64,000 bases of DNA from Bremerella sp. TYQ1 (GCF_020150455.1 NZ_CP083740.1:3782001-3846000), one strand, 5' to 3'; positions 43,480 through 53,705 are shown, counted from the first letter of the stretch. The notes: generated by a model from the sequence alone, not told the origin. Numbers and translations are program-made.

Positions 43480-46200
43480 TTATCCCGTCGAGCGCAGCCC
43501 GGCCGCGATGCCTTGGATGGTAAGCCGTACCATCTGCGGCAAGCCTTCCGTATCCTCTTCATCTTGCGACGTACCGTTTTCGCGAGTCTGCTTGATCAAT
43601 TCGATCTGAATCAGATTCAACGGATCGACGTAAGGATTTCGACTACGAATGCTGCGGTTGAGCCAGCCGATCTTTTCCAACAATTCGTGCTGCTGGCGAA
43701 TCAAGCAAATCACGCCGCAAGCAAGCCGATACTCTTCGTCGATCAGACGCCAGATGCTCTCTTGTGCGTCGCCGGCAAGTTCCGCGTAGTCGCGTGCGAT
43801 GTCCATGTCGGCTTTCGCAAGTGCCAACTCGGCGTTGTCGATCATGGCCTGAAAGACCGGCCAATCCTGGTACATCTCTTGAAGGGGTGCCCAATCCCCT
43901 CCTTGGGAATCGACCAACGTTCGAATGCCGGTTCCCATGCCGTACCACGCCGGCAGTAGTTGTCGCGATTGCGTCCACGCGAACGTCCACGGAATTGCCC
44001 GCAGATCTTTGAGCGACTTTCTCGCACGTCGTCGGGCCGGACGCGAACCGATCGGCAGGCCTTCGATCTCGCTGATTGGCGTGGCCTGATCGAAATAACG
44101 CAGGAAGTCTTCGTGCGAAACCAACTCGCGATACTTCGTCAATGCCGCGTCCGACATTGCCTCGGTCATCTCCTTCCAGTTTTCCATTTCCGGAGATGGC
44201 GTCGAAGCACTGACAAGCAATGTTGCGTTAGTCAGCTGTTCAATATGACGATGGGCGATCACCGCGTTGTCGTATCGTTCGGCCAGCACTTCCCCTTGCT
44301 CGGTCAGTCGCAGCTTGCCGTCGACCGCTTGAGGCGGCAGCGACTGAATACCGCGAGCCGCAGGACCTCCACCTCGGCCGAGGCTTCCCCCACGACCGTG
44401 GAATATCGTCATCTCGATGTGGTGCTTCGCAGCCACTTCCGCGAGGCGTTCCTGAGCGGAGTGCAAGTTCCACGAGGCCGTCAGGTAACCACCATCCTTG
44501 GTACTGTCGGAGTAACCGACCATGATCATCTGTTCCAGCCGAGGCTGTTGGCTGAGATACTCTCGATAAACGGGCTGCTTGAGCATCGCCTCGAAGATCG
44601 CCGGTGCTCTTTCCAAGTCGTCGATTGTCTCGAACAGCGGCGAGATCGGCAGGTAAGGACGCGGCTTGTCGGGATGTCTTTGATTCCAAACGTAATTCCA
44701 CAACCACAGCACGGCCATCACGTCGGTCGGCTGATGCGTCATGCTGATGACGTACCCACCAAATGGCTTCGTACCACCGGCCGCCATCGTATCGGCCAAC
44801 ACGCCAAACGTGGCCAAAACTTCCTGCGTCATTTCGCTGAGCTTGGAAGCATCGACATTCGGCACGTTGTCGAGCTGTGCCAGGCGTTTGAGCCAATCAG
44901 CTTCTTCGATCGTCTGATCGGCTGGAATATCGGCGAACACGATCTCGCGCAGAGCATTGCGGTGTACGTCCGAGTCTTGACGGACATCCAGCGAAAAGAA
45001 GTGGAAGCCAAACGTTTGCAGGCGATCTTTCCAAGGGTCTAAGTAACGCTCGGCAACGCGGCGTCCTTGATGCTCCAGCATGCTATCGCGTAGCAGTTCG
45101 ATCTCTTCCATCAGCTCTTCCGGCTGATGATAGGCGACATGCTCATCCCCTTCGACAAAAGCGCTACCCAGAGAAACCTCGAGCCGAAACTCGATCATCT
45201 TCAAGTAGCGGCGATACACTTCATTGGGCGAAACCTCTTCCAGACGGGCTTGCAGCTCTTCCCAGTTTTCGGTTGCCGTTTGAACGCGCTCGCGAATCTC
45301 GTCGCTGACGGCGGCCTGACGATCGGAAGTAACAAGCGTCTTTTTCAGTTCGCGGCAGTACGACAAATGCCGTTCGAGGGCCGTCTTTCGCAGAAGTCCG
45401 AGTGTTGTCTCGGTTACTTTGGCGGTCACGAACGGGTGCCCGTCTCGGTCGCCACCGATCCAACTGCCGAACGTCAGGAACGGTTTGATCTCGAACTGGT
45501 GATGCGGGTAGTAGCGAGCCAAAGCCATCCGCATCTCGCGATAAATTTGCGGAGCGACATCCCAAAGTGCCTCGGCAAAGAACAGACCACGCTCGACTTC
45601 CCCCATCACGCCAGGTCGTTGTGGACGGAGCGAGTCGGTCTGCCACAACAGGGTCAAGTCGCTGAGCGCTGCTTCAAAGTCTTCGTCGTGCGGCTGCACT
45701 TCCAAGTATGGCAAGTGATCGCGCAAGCGACGGAGCAGTTCCCGCGTGGTGCGGCGTTTGGCTTCGCTAGGATGAGCGGTGAAGACAGGAGTGATCGCGA
45801 GCCGGTCGAGCCATTCCTGCATTTCGGCAGCGGTGCAACCACTTTCGAAAAGCTGACGAATCGCGTCGGCGATCGATTCGCTGCGAGGTAATCCTTCCGC
45901 CTCCGCTTCGGCAGCACGCTGATCCAAAATTCGGACTCGGTGATAGTCTTCCGCCAAGTTGGCGAGATCGAAGTAGAGACTCAACCAGCGAATGACGCTG
46001 CGGAGTTGCTCTTTCGGAATGCGACCGATTTCGGCCAGCAATCGTTCTTCCGCATCGGGCAGCCCGGCGCGGCGTTCGAGCGACATTCGTCGGATTCGGC
46101 TCATTGTCTCGGCCAACGAATCTCCGACTTGTTCGCGGACAACTTGATCGAGCAATTCGACCAACAGATTCAATCCCGGCACATGCTCTTCGTGATACAT
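43480..46200 (-). CDS. ppc: Phosphoenolpyruvate carboxylase
   Basis: 906 residues, full family length. Catalytic features are FTAHPSEAKRRTT (conserved His; Ser replaces the common Thr), then VGYSDSTKDGGYLTASW and FHGRGGSLGRGGGPA with the essential His and Arg residues. The C-terminus is GIAAGLRSTG, close to the family end (G-M-R-N-T-G). The enzyme adds bicarbonate to PEP to give oxaloacetate and refill the TCA cycle. It is monocistronic with a probable terminator just after the stop. The ATG at 46200 is consistent with family length. Confidence 0.96.
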   Translation of the reverse strand: MYHEEHVPGLNLLVELLDQVVREQVGDSLAETMSRIRRMSLERRAGLPDAEERLLAEIGRIPKEQLRSVIRWLSLYFDLANLAEDYHRVRILDQRAAEAEAEGLPRSESIADAIRQLFESGCTAAEMQEWLDRLAITPVFTAHPSEAKRRTTRELLRRLRDHLPYLEVQPHDEDFEAALSDLTLLWQTDSLRPQRPGVMGEVERGLFFAEALWDVAPQIYREMRMALARYYPHHQFEIKPFLTFGSWIGGDRDGHPFVTAKVTETTLGLLRKTALERHLSYCRELKKTLVTSDRQAAVSDEIRERVQTATENWEELQARLEEVSPNEVYRRYLKMIEFRLEVSLGSAFVEGDEHVAYHQPEELMEEIELLRDSMLEHQGRRVAERYLDPWKDRLQTFGFHFFSLDVRQDSDVHRNALREIVFADIPADQTIEEADWLKRLAQLDNVPNVDASKLSEMTQEVLATFGVLADTMAAGGTKPFGGYVISMTHQPTDVMAVLWLWNYVWNQRHPDKPRPYLPISPLFETIDDLERAPAIFEAMLKQPVYREYLSQQPRLEQMIMVGYSDSTKDGGYLTASWNLHSAQERLAEVAAKHHIEMTIFHGRGGSLGRGGGPAARGIQSLPPQAVDGKLRLTEQGEVLAERYDNAVIAHRHIEQLTNATLLVSASTPSPEMENWKEMTEAMSDAALTKYRELVSHEDFLRYFDQATPISEIEGLPIGSRPARRRARKSLKDLRAIPWTFAWTQSRQLLPAWYGMGTGIRTLVDSQGGDWAPLQEMYQDWPVFQAMIDNAELALAKADMDIARDYAELAGDAQESIWRLIDEEYRLACGVICLIRQQHELLEKIGWLNRSIRSRNPYVDPLNLIQIELIKQTRENGTSQDEEDTEGLPQMVRLTIQGIAAGLRSTG

Positions 46201-46377
46201 GTCAGCTCTCGTCTCGCTTGTTCGTTACCTAAACTTCGCCTCGGTACTAGGTTACCGCGAACGAAGCCAGATTCGTAGGGGGTCCCCCCGGGAAGACTTT
46301 TGCGAATTCCGGCACGCTGTGTGCAGTTTGGCTCTGCACTTCCAGTCGATTTCTACGTCCAAACAAGGAGACGAGTA

Positions 46378-46599
46378 ATGTCCGAACAGTGGGGACTTTG
46401 CAAGAGTTGTAAGTGGTGGCAGATCGAGCCAGACGCTTCGATTGAGGATCAAACGTGCGGTTACTGCATCGAGCAGGACCTGCAACCGTTTCACCTCCGA
46501 ATTACCGGAAATGGTGGTTGCAACCGGTTTATGGCCGGCAAGCCAGCCCGGGCCGAAGGCTCGAGCGAGAAGCCCCCAGCCGCCGTCCCGCAGCGATAG
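46378..46599 (+). CDS. Small Cys-rich (zinc-ribbon-like) protein
   Basis: 73 residues from ATG 46378, with AAGGAGACGAGTA just before. Cys pairs in CKSCKWW and CGYC, plus GGCNRF, suggest a zinc or iron-sulfur knot. The C-terminal 20 residues are Ala/Pro/Ser-rich and probably disordered. No signal peptide. I do not recognise a named family. A strong terminator follows its stop by a few bases, and the convergent gene's stop codon lies in that terminator loop. Confidence 0.7.
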   Translation: MSEQWGLCKSCKWWQIEPDASIEDQTCGYCIEQDLQPFHLRITGNGGCNRFMAGKPARAEGSSEKPPAAVPQR

Positions 46600-46604
46600 G
46601 AAGC

Positions 46605-46648
46605 CGGCCGCGAGTCACTCAGCGGACGCTGGCTCGCGGCCGATTTCT
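46605..46648 (+). terminator. Intrinsic terminator overlapping the end of the convergent gene
   Basis: A 10-bp perfect stem CGGCCGCGAG (46605-46614) with CTCGCGGCCG (46633-46642), then ATTTCTT on +. The 18-base loop contains the stop codon of the minus-strand gene 46615-46917. Confidence 0.75.
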
Positions 46649-46917
46649 TCTAACTCAAAACGCACGATTGACTCGGCCAGTCGCCCTAACTCGGCTTCTT
46701 CAAGTTGCACTCGCATTCGAAGACGCCCTATGGCATACGACCGAGCGTTCCGTTCCAATTCGAGCTTGGCCTTAAACCGCTCGATGGCGACTTGCAGCTC
46801 AGACATTCCTGCCAGCTTCTGCTTCCACTGAAAATATCGAATCGTCGGCTGAATCGCTGGCAGTGCCACGAAACAGACTAAGACGATCAACAGCAGATCA
46901 CGAAGCGAAAAACGCAT
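46615..46917 (-). CDS. Small membrane-anchored coiled-coil protein
   Basis: 100 residues. The N-terminus MRFSLRDLLLIVLVCFVALP is one membrane helix preceded by the R-F-S-L-R-D-L-L pattern often seen in planctomycete membrane proteins. Residues ~35-95 are a charged helix rich in Glu, Arg and Leu, probably a coiled coil. Topology is probably N-in with the coil in the periplasm, which is inference. No known function. It converges with the zinc-ribbon gene. Confidence 0.6.
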   Translation of the reverse strand: MRFSLRDLLLIVLVCFVALPAIQPTIRYFQWKQKLAGMSELQVAIERFKAKLELERNARSYAIGRLRMRVQLEEAELGRLAESIVRFELEEIGREPASAE

Positions 46918-46993
46918 GGCGGAAAACTCTCGGTTGCCAATCCCTAGAACGCTTCCAGCCTAGTTGAAAATCGCCTGACCGGCGAGGATTTAG

Positions 46994-48184
46994 TCAAGGA
47001 GCCGGATGCAGGCCAGGAAGCTCCGGCGGACGAACACGCAGCTTCGGTTCTTCCAGCGATTGCAGGAAAGCAGCGAGATCCGCAAGATCTTGCTTGTTCA
47101 GTCCGAGCGGTTTGAGATGCGGCGACTTGGTCGGAAAACGCTCGTCCGCTTGCTGATGCTCTTTCCGCTTCAGTGTTGGCATGCCGGCGTTGTACATGTT
47201 CAAAACGCCTGGCAAATGAAACAATCCGTTATGCATCAGTGGTTCGGTCGAAGTCACATCACGCAGCACCGGCGTCCGGAATCGACCGACATCGGCTGCT
47301 TCGCCGGTGATTTCAAAGCGGCCCAAGTCTTCGTACTTCCGGCCATAGTAGCTCAGGCCGACATCATGAAACTTTCCGTCACTGAGCAGTGGGCCATGAT
47401 GGCAGTTCATACAGCGTGCTTCGCGGCGAAACAAATCCATCCCACGAATCGCACTGTCTGACATCGCGTCGGTCTTCCCTTTCAAAAACGCATCGAATCG
47501 CGTTCGTCCATTGACGGCGGTTCGCTCGAAACAGGCGATGGCCTGACCGACACGCTGCAGGGTGACTTCCTCGTCTCCGAACGCTTCGCCGAACAGCTTT
47601 TGATAGGCCGTAATGGAAGAAACTGTCTGCACCACATGATCGCGACTGGCATGCATTTCGTCTGGATTCAACAGCACGGCAACGGCTTGGCCTTCAAGCG
47701 TATCGGCCCGGCCATCCCAAAAGAAAGTCTCTTGATGCGCCGCGAAACGGGTCGTCGGAGCGTTTCGAGCCAGCATCTTTCGCGAATGACCGAAACTGGT
47801 CGTGCGTCCATCGGTCCAAGCCAAGTCGGGATCGTGACACGAAGCGCACGCAATCTGACCGCTACCAGATAGCCGCGGATCGAAGAACAACGCTTTGCCT
47901 AACGCCTCTTTCGATTCGTTAAAAGGATTGTCCGCGGGATGGACTACCTCAGGCAGCAAACCGATCTCTTTCCACGCCACCCCTTCATCAACATGCGGCG
48001 CCGGCCACTTCTCCGGCGACTGTGCGTAAACGGTTCGCAGCCCTTCGGCGCGTGCCGCTTGCTGAAGCGCCGACTGCTCTGGCCGCACCTTCGGCCGCTC
48101 GACCGTGGCGGTCTCTTGGGCAAAGCCAAACGAAACAAACGCCCCAAGCAGCAAAATGGCTTGGAGCGCGAGGAGGCGAAGCAT
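46994..48184 (-). CDS. Diheme cytochrome c peroxidase / MauG family protein
   Basis: 396 residues from ATG 48184, with AAGGAAACGCCACGTC before it and a signal peptide (cleavage near FAQ). Two c-haem sites are present, CASCHDP and CMNCHHG, with the order and spacing of bacterial diheme peroxidases, and LGKALFFDPRLSGSG before the first. It works in the periplasm, reducing peroxide or oxidising a partner. It follows the DUF1559 gene by 14 bases and is probably co-transcribed with it. Whether it is a peroxidase or a MauG-like modifying enzyme cannot be decided from this reading. Confidence 0.92.
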   Translation of the reverse strand: MLRLLALQAILLLGAFVSFGFAQETATVERPKVRPEQSALQQAARAEGLRTVYAQSPEKWPAPHVDEGVAWKEIGLLPEVVHPADNPFNESKEALGKALFFDPRLSGSGQIACASCHDPDLAWTDGRTTSFGHSRKMLARNAPTTRFAAHQETFFWDGRADTLEGQAVAVLLNPDEMHASRDHVVQTVSSITAYQKLFGEAFGDEEVTLQRVGQAIACFERTAVNGRTRFDAFLKGKTDAMSDSAIRGMDLFRREARCMNCHHGPLLSDGKFHDVGLSYYGRKYEDLGRFEITGEAADVGRFRTPVLRDVTSTEPLMHNGLFHLPGVLNMYNAGMPTLKRKEHQQADERFPTKSPHLKPLGLNKQDLADLAAFLQSLEEPKLRVRPPELPGLHPAP

Positions 48185-48198
48185 GACGTGGCGTTTCC

Positions 48199-49146
48199 TT
48201 AGTTTTCGTTGACGATCTCTCGTCCGTCGATGGTCAACAAAGCACACACGATCTCGACACTAGTCGATTCGCTAAGGAAACGAACCGAACCGTCCGCCAT
48301 CGAAACGTTGGCACCACTGGGATGAAACGCATAGATCGACCACTTGTTCACACCGTTGACCATTTGCGGACCGGGGTCGTCGAATCGATCCATCGGATCG
48401 GTTTGCGTTTCGTCGAACGTCCAGCCTCTCATCTTGGCGATGTTCGGATCGGCCCAACTGCACAGCGAGTTGTACATCGATCCACTGCTGGTCGCCAAAC
48501 CACTTTCCGGGACAAGCTTACTCTTGTACCAATACTGCGGGCGGCCGGCACACTCGACGACACCGCTGGTATGCGATGTTCCGTCGGTGATGTCCCGCAT
48601 ACGGCGTCCTTTCTTGGCGGTCTCGACCGAGCCGGTAAAGAAACCGTTGTAGTCGTTCGGTTCTGGGATCGATCCAAAAGCCCACTGCGAAGCGTTCGGC
48701 CCTTGCGAACCGATGTAATCCGCTCCGAGCGAACCCCAGCCATTGGTGCCGGCTTTAAACTTCGGATGCGGAATCGGACTGCCGGGCGTGCTAGGACACA
48801 GCATGAACGAGACCGGATATTGAACCGCTTCTTTGTTTTCTTCGGCATTCCAGGCAACGGAATAGTCGTACAACTCGGCTAATGGATTCTGCTCCATGTA
48901 CGGCAAAATCTGAGCACCCCAATAATGCCGGGCACCGTTGTTGGAAATCGCTCCGGGGAAACCTCCCATCGTGTCATGGAAGTTATGGAAGCCTAAACCA
49001 ATCTGCTTGAGATTGTTTTGGCATTGCATCCGTCGGGCAGCCTCGCGGGCTTGTTGGACGGCGGGAAGCAGCAGGGCGATCAAGATTCCGATGATGGCAA
49101 TCACCACCAACAGCTCTACTAGCGTAAAGCCTTTTCGACGAAGCAT
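48199..49146 (-). CDS. DUF1559 protein with prepilin-type N-terminus (copy 2)
   Basis: 315 residues. Prepilin leader [16 protein letters not shown] near the N-terminus, then [13 protein letters not shown] and a DUF1559 body. The C-terminal signature is complete: [13 protein letters not shown] (H-x9-D-G). It is the first gene of a pair with the diheme peroxidase, 14 bases downstream. Its central part contains two Cys ([20 protein letters not shown]). It is probably assembled or retained at the membrane by the type II/IV secretion-like machinery. Confidence 0.92.
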   Translation of the reverse strand: MLRRKGFTLVELLVVIAIIGILIALLLPAVQQAREAARRMQCQNNLKQIGLGFHNFHDTMGGFPGAISNNGARHYWGAQILPYMEQNPLAELYDYSVAWNAEENKEAVQYPVSFMLCPSTPGSPIPHPKFKAGTNGWGSLGADYIGSQGPNASQWAFGSIPEPNDYNGFFTGSVETAKKGRRMRDITDGTSHTSGVVECAGRPQYWYKSKLVPESGLATSSGSMYNSLCSWADPNIAKMRGWTFDETQTDPMDRFDDPGPQMVNGVNKWSIYAFHPSGANVSMADGSVRFLSESTSVEIVCALLTIDGREIVNEN

Positions 49147-49334
49147 GGGGGCAACCTTGTAGCAAGATTCGAGGGGGGCAGGAGGCGAATCGATGCGGCT
49201 GGCGACAAGCTTGCCTTACAGAGATATCGTCTCAGCAACGATACATTTAGCCTACGAACCAACTCGCAATTTGGTCAAGGGGCGCCGGCATGAGGTTTCC
49301 CGCAGAACGGACCAAATACCTCGAAGCGGTGTCT

Positions 49335-52268
49335 TTAGATCACCGCCGATTGCATCGCGGCAGGGTGGTACTGCTGAAGCGTTTCAATCAGTCGTTGCCG
49401 ATCGATTGGCTTCGTCGTGTAGGCTGTGCACCCAGCATCGAGACACTTCTGCAGATCGCCTGCCATCGCATGGGCGGTCAGCGCCACGATCGGCAGCGTA
49501 CACCCTTTTTCACGCAGCAGCCGCGTCGCAGCATAGCCATCCATTTCCGGCATCTGCATATCGGTCAAGATCACGTCGAAGCGTGGCGAGTCGGTCAACT
49601 TACCGCCGACGGTTCCGTCGGTCGTCATTTGTTCGACGGCCAGCTTACCATTCTCGACGGTAGCGACTTCCGCCCCTGCTTTTCGCAAATGGAAGGCAAT
49701 CAAACGAACGTTGTCGGGACCATCTTCGGCCAAAAGAATCTTCATGCCTTGCAGCGGCTGTGTGGAAGTCTTGGTGGCCGTGGTTTCCTCGTCCGGCTCA
49801 TTACCGACCGGCACTGCGCGTGCTTCCGACGCGGTCAGCCAGTTACCTTCGTCGACGCGGCCGACGGCCAGATCCAAACAGAAGACACTACCGACATTCA
49901 TTTCGCTTGTCACATTGATGTCGCCATCGAGCATTTGAGCGAGCCGCTTGCTGATTCGCAGCCCCAACCCAGTTCCCCCGAACCTTCGCGCGGTCGAATT
50001 GTCGGCTTGGACAAAGGCCTGAAACAGCGACGCCTGCTGGGCGTCGGTCATACCAATTCCGGTATCTTCGATCGAAAGCCGCAACCGCTGATCGTTGTTT
50101 AAGTAACAGACACGCAAACGTACCCGACCGATCTCAGTGAACTTGATCGCGTTCCCCAACAAGTTGACTAAGATCTGCCGCAGGCGAATAGGATCGCTAT
50201 GAATGATCATCGGAATCCGGCTTTCGATGATCGAGTCAAGCGACAACCCTTTGGCCGAGGCTTTGACCTGCATCAGGTCCATCACGTCGCGAATGAGGGC
50301 ATCGACGCGCATCGGGACCGACTCGATGGTCATCTTCCCCGCTTCGATCTTCGACAAGTCCAAGATGTCGTTGATGATCGTCAACAGGTGCTCGCCGTTG
50401 CGACGAATGGTCGCGATGTATTCCATCTTGTCTTCATGCCCGAGGCCCCCCTGCTCTGGCTCGGCCAGCAAATCGGCATAGCCCAAAATGGCGGTCATCG
50501 GAGTACGAATTTCGTGACTCATGTTGGCCAGGAATTCGCTTTTACTGCGGTTCGATTCCTCTGCTTTTTCGCGTGCCTCACGCAGATCGCTTTCGACTTG
50601 CCGTTGTGGCGAGATGTCTCGCAGCACCGTCAGCAGATGCGTTTGCTGATAAACGCGTGTCGGGTTATGGACAACCACGGCATGCAGTTCGATCAATCGT
50701 ACCGAACCACGCAGGCCAATCATTTGGAATTCGACACACGAAGAACGCCCTGTCAACGCGCTACACAGGCCCTGAATCACCATCGAATGCGATGTCTTCG
50801 GGATTTGATCCATCAGCGACATCCCGCGGATCGCTTCCTGCGATTCGGCTTCCCACAGCTCTAGCCCGGCTGGGTTTGTCTGCAAAACGTGGCCATCGAC
50901 ATCCAAGACATTCACGCCGATCGGAACGTTCTCGAAGATCGTATTGAAACGTCGAAAACCATCTTCGGCTTCTTCCTTGGCAAGTTTCAAATCGACCGTC
51001 ATCGACTCGGCCATGCGAATTGCACGGAAACGGGACGTTCCCATGTTCCACACCACCACGGCAACCATTACGGTAAGCGTCCCACCGACGACCGTGGCAA
51101 TGAATGGCCGCAGGAAGAGATCGCTGGTATCGAAGTTCGGATTGCTTTGAATCAGGATCGTCCAGGGCCGTCCACCAAACGTGAGCGCGTACGTCTTCGA
51201 GAACAACGCTTTGTAATTCCCTTGGGCGACTTTATCTTCAAAGCGATACCCATGCCCGCTGAACAGCTTGGCCGAAGGATCGAACGCCATGTCGTCGTAG
51301 ACTTCGACATCGACCATCTCGTCGCCTGATGCGGTGATGTCTTCCAATGCCAATTCCGAGGTGATCGGCATATAGACCCAACCGACAAACGCGTCGTCGC
51401 GCTGCTGCTCTGTTTCAAGCGGAGCACCACTTTTGTAAACGGCAAGGTAGTACAAGAAACCATTGTGATCGAGCTGATCTTGCACCAGGTTGATCTTCGC
51501 GGAAAGTGTCGGCACGCCGGTCGTCTTCGCTTTTTCCGCCGCGACACGTCGGTTGTTTTCCGACCCGACATCCAGGCCCCAAGCGGCTCGATTGTTCGCC
51601 AATGGTTCGATATGACAGATGACCAGGTAGTCGTCGTATTGATCTAGCTTTCCGGACGACTTGATGCGGAAGTTCGGATCGAGATGCTCGTGAGACCACG
51701 CGAGGAAAGATTCGGTTCCATCTTTGGGAACGCGGCGAATGAAGCCTTGCCCCATGGCTCCTTGGAAACAGACCAACGGGTCGACCACTTTGCAGTAGTC
51801 GCGGAAGTCTTCCAGCGTGACTTGCTCGCTCGCTTCATGAAGACCGCGGAGGGCCTTCAAGCCATCCTCGAATTCTTTCATGCGGCGCGCGACTTCGTAC
51901 TTCACTCGCTCGGCCAACGCGTCGAACTTACTCTCGGCTTGCCGGTGCGATTCGCACGCCATCCAGTAGGCGGTATAGGCGGTCATCGCTACCCCACACA
52001 AAAGAGCCACCGCGACCGGCCGCATCACCGGCGTTTTCATCGAAGCGACTTCTGGCGAAACGGTATGTACGGACCAGATTGAAAGGAGGCGAAAGATGAT
52101 CACCGGCGCGGCGATTAACAGCGTCATCGCCATACCAAGCAGCCGCTCCGATAGCGACGGAAGATGGGGGATCACCCACGGCAAAAGCAGCGTCGACGCT
52201 ACTTCCGCTAATGCCACCGTGAGAATCACCTCGACGATGACACGTAAGTGATACTTGTTGGATTGCAT
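49335..52268 (-). CDS. Hybrid histidine kinase with CHASE-like sensor, PAS and REC
   Basis: 977 residues from ATG 52268, preceded by CAGGGAC; a GTG 30 bases earlier is less likely. Two or three N-terminal helices (about 15-105) precede a CHASE-like extracellular region (about 110-370, with GFIRRVPKDG and FVGWVYMPI), then another TM (about 390-408). PAS is about 440-555. HisKA has the phospho-accepting His585 in NMSHEIRTPMTAILG. The ATPase has LVNLLGNAIKFTE, DTGIGM, GTGLGL. The C-terminal receiver has ILLAEDGPDN, Asp903 in ILTDMQMP and a later TKPID. CHASE domains sense small ligands outside the cell. Its core is a paralogue of 11766-14228. No cognate regulator gene is adjacent. Confidence 0.9.
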   Translation of the reverse strand: MQSNKYHLRVIVEVILTVALAEVASTLLLPWVIPHLPSLSERLLGMAMTLLIAAPVIIFRLLSIWSVHTVSPEVASMKTPVMRPVAVALLCGVAMTAYTAYWMACESHRQAESKFDALAERVKYEVARRMKEFEDGLKALRGLHEASEQVTLEDFRDYCKVVDPLVCFQGAMGQGFIRRVPKDGTESFLAWSHEHLDPNFRIKSSGKLDQYDDYLVICHIEPLANNRAAWGLDVGSENNRRVAAEKAKTTGVPTLSAKINLVQDQLDHNGFLYYLAVYKSGAPLETEQQRDDAFVGWVYMPITSELALEDITASGDEMVDVEVYDDMAFDPSAKLFSGHGYRFEDKVAQGNYKALFSKTYALTFGGRPWTILIQSNPNFDTSDLFLRPFIATVVGGTLTVMVAVVVWNMGTSRFRAIRMAESMTVDLKLAKEEAEDGFRRFNTIFENVPIGVNVLDVDGHVLQTNPAGLELWEAESQEAIRGMSLMDQIPKTSHSMVIQGLCSALTGRSSCVEFQMIGLRGSVRLIELHAVVVHNPTRVYQQTHLLTVLRDISPQRQVESDLREAREKAEESNRSKSEFLANMSHEIRTPMTAILGYADLLAEPEQGGLGHEDKMEYIATIRRNGEHLLTIINDILDLSKIEAGKMTIESVPMRVDALIRDVMDLMQVKASAKGLSLDSIIESRIPMIIHSDPIRLRQILVNLLGNAIKFTEIGRVRLRVCYLNNDQRLRLSIEDTGIGMTDAQQASLFQAFVQADNSTARRFGGTGLGLRISKRLAQMLDGDINVTSEMNVGSVFCLDLAVGRVDEGNWLTASEARAVPVGNEPDEETTATKTSTQPLQGMKILLAEDGPDNVRLIAFHLRKAGAEVATVENGKLAVEQMTTDGTVGGKLTDSPRFDVILTDMQMPEMDGYAATRLLREKGCTLPIVALTAHAMAGDLQKCLDAGCTAYTTKPIDRQRLIETLQQYHPAAMQSAVI

Positions 52269-52471
52269 GGTGTCCCTGCCCAGGTAGACCCCAACCACTT
52301 CGTGCCTGGCAACGTTTGCCTAGACCCCAAAACCGTTATCGGCACCGCGAACCGCACTGCATGGCCCAACAGCAATATTTGACATAGCAATTGGTAAAAC
52401 GGGAACGGTGAGTCAGGCTGTACCGATCAGTCGGCCTAATCGGTACCGAGATGGCCCCGCCCGTAAGCGAA

Positions 52472-53212
52472 CTACGGGATAAACTGGACTGGAATCAGCT
52501 TCACCACCGCGACAGGCTCCCCACCTCTGGTGGCTGGAATGGCCTTCCAGCGACGGACCGCGTGCAGTGCGGCTTCGTCGAGAATCGAATAACCGCTGCT
52601 CTTCGCGACAACCACTTGGCTGACACTTCCATCCAGCGCGACAAGCAGTCGCAGAATAACTTCCCCTTGCCAACCGTTGCGTGCCGCCTCGGCGGGGTAC
52701 TTCGGCGGAGGATTCATCGAAAAGTCTGGCGGCGTTTCTTTCTGGGTTCCTACCGGAATGGGAACCGCCGAAGCCATCGTCGCATGCGTGATTGGATGCG
52801 ACTTGCGGGGAAGCCTGGCCATTTCCGGCCGAACTTCTTCTTCCTGCTGCTGGAACCGGCGACGATCGGCTCGGGCCACAGGAGGAGTCGTCGCGCGATC
52901 TGGAACAAGAAGTTCCGAGACATCGACCGTGGCGACAAGGGTTGGCGACTGCTTCGCGACGGTCGAATCGGGTTCGACATCGGTCGTCGACTCAACATCG
53001 TCCAATTCGCTGCGAACGACTTCGACCGGTTCTGGCTCGCTTAAAGGAACCGGCGGAGCGAACGTGGCCGCAACGGTGACAGCTTGACGCTGCCCGGCGA
53101 AATCGGTTCGCAGCAAGACGGACGCCTTCTGCCAAGCCATGCAGATCAATGCGCCCAGATGGACGGCGATGGAAATGCGTATGGCAAGTTGTGCAGTCGT
53201 CAGTCGTTGCAT
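52472..53212 (-). CDS. TonB family energy transducer
   Basis: 246 residues from ATG 53212 (GTG 53224 is possible). One N-terminal membrane helix (about 8-28), a Pro/Glu/Val-rich periplasmic spacer, and a C-terminal TonB domain (about 165-246) with PPPKYPAEAARNGWQG, VAKSSGYSILDEAAL and AVRRWKAIPA. TonB transmits proton-motive force from ExbB/ExbD to outer-membrane receptors. It is 71 bases downstream of hemP, so the pair probably serves haem or iron uptake. ExbB, ExbD and a receptor are not in the window. Confidence 0.88.
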   Translation of the reverse strand: MQRLTTAQLAIRISIAVHLGALICMAWQKASVLLRTDFAGQRQAVTVAATFAPPVPLSEPEPVEVVRSELDDVESTTDVEPDSTVAKQSPTLVATVDVSELLVPDRATTPPVARADRRRFQQQEEEVRPEMARLPRKSHPITHATMASAVPIPVGTQKETPPDFSMNPPPKYPAEAARNGWQGEVILRLLVALDGSVSQVVVAKSSGYSILDEAALHAVRRWKAIPATRGGEPVAVVKLIPVQFIP

Positions 53213-53283
53213 GGAAATCGCCACGCCGCGGCCTGAAACGACCGTCGGGGCAAGCTGCTAGCAAGCCCCGATTTGGCGGAGCT

Positions 53284-53484
53284 TTATTTCGTCAAATAGA
53301 GACGCCCGTTCGAGGTCGCCTTCAAACAATAGAGCGTCCCATCGTGATTGATCCACACCTGACGCCGCCCTTTAAGCAGGTCTTGCGAAACGATCGGCGA
53401 TTGCTGCTCTCGTTCGGCTTCCGGACTTACCACAGGTCGGTCGGCCACTTGGGTACCGCTCATGACATCATAACTTCGATGCAT
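53284..53484 (-). CDS. hemP: Hemin uptake protein HemP
   Basis: 66 residues from ATG 53484 (ATG 53463 or GTG 53496 are alternatives; no ribosome site decides). The C-terminal half is the HemP signature: LLKGRRQVWI, then HDGTLYCLKATSNGRLYLTK, ending in Leu-Thr-Lys. HemP/HmuP is a small regulator or uptake factor for haem genes, usually iron-controlled. It is followed by the tonB gene, forming a likely iron-regulated pair. I could not see a clear Fur box upstream. A short hairpin CGAACGC/GCGTTCG is at 53516-53537. Confidence 0.85.
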   Translation of the reverse strand: MHRSYDVMSGTQVADRPVVSPEAEREQQSPIVSQDLLKGRRQVWINHDGTLYCLKATSNGRLYLTK

Positions 53485-53705
53485 GTTGCTGAACACTTCT
53501 GCTAGGGGAATCGGACGAACGCGTTTTTCAGCGTTCGGAGAAACGAAGCCTGCGGAAATCGACGCCGGTGGAAGCCTCGTTTCCGCAACCCCTCGCCAGA
53601 ATGCAACTAGCGCGCCATCTGCTTTTTTCCGAGAAAACGCCCCTTTGGCTCGCTCGCAATGTCACTCGGTCCGACAGGCATGTCGCGCCATGCGACACCC
53701 TCCCC

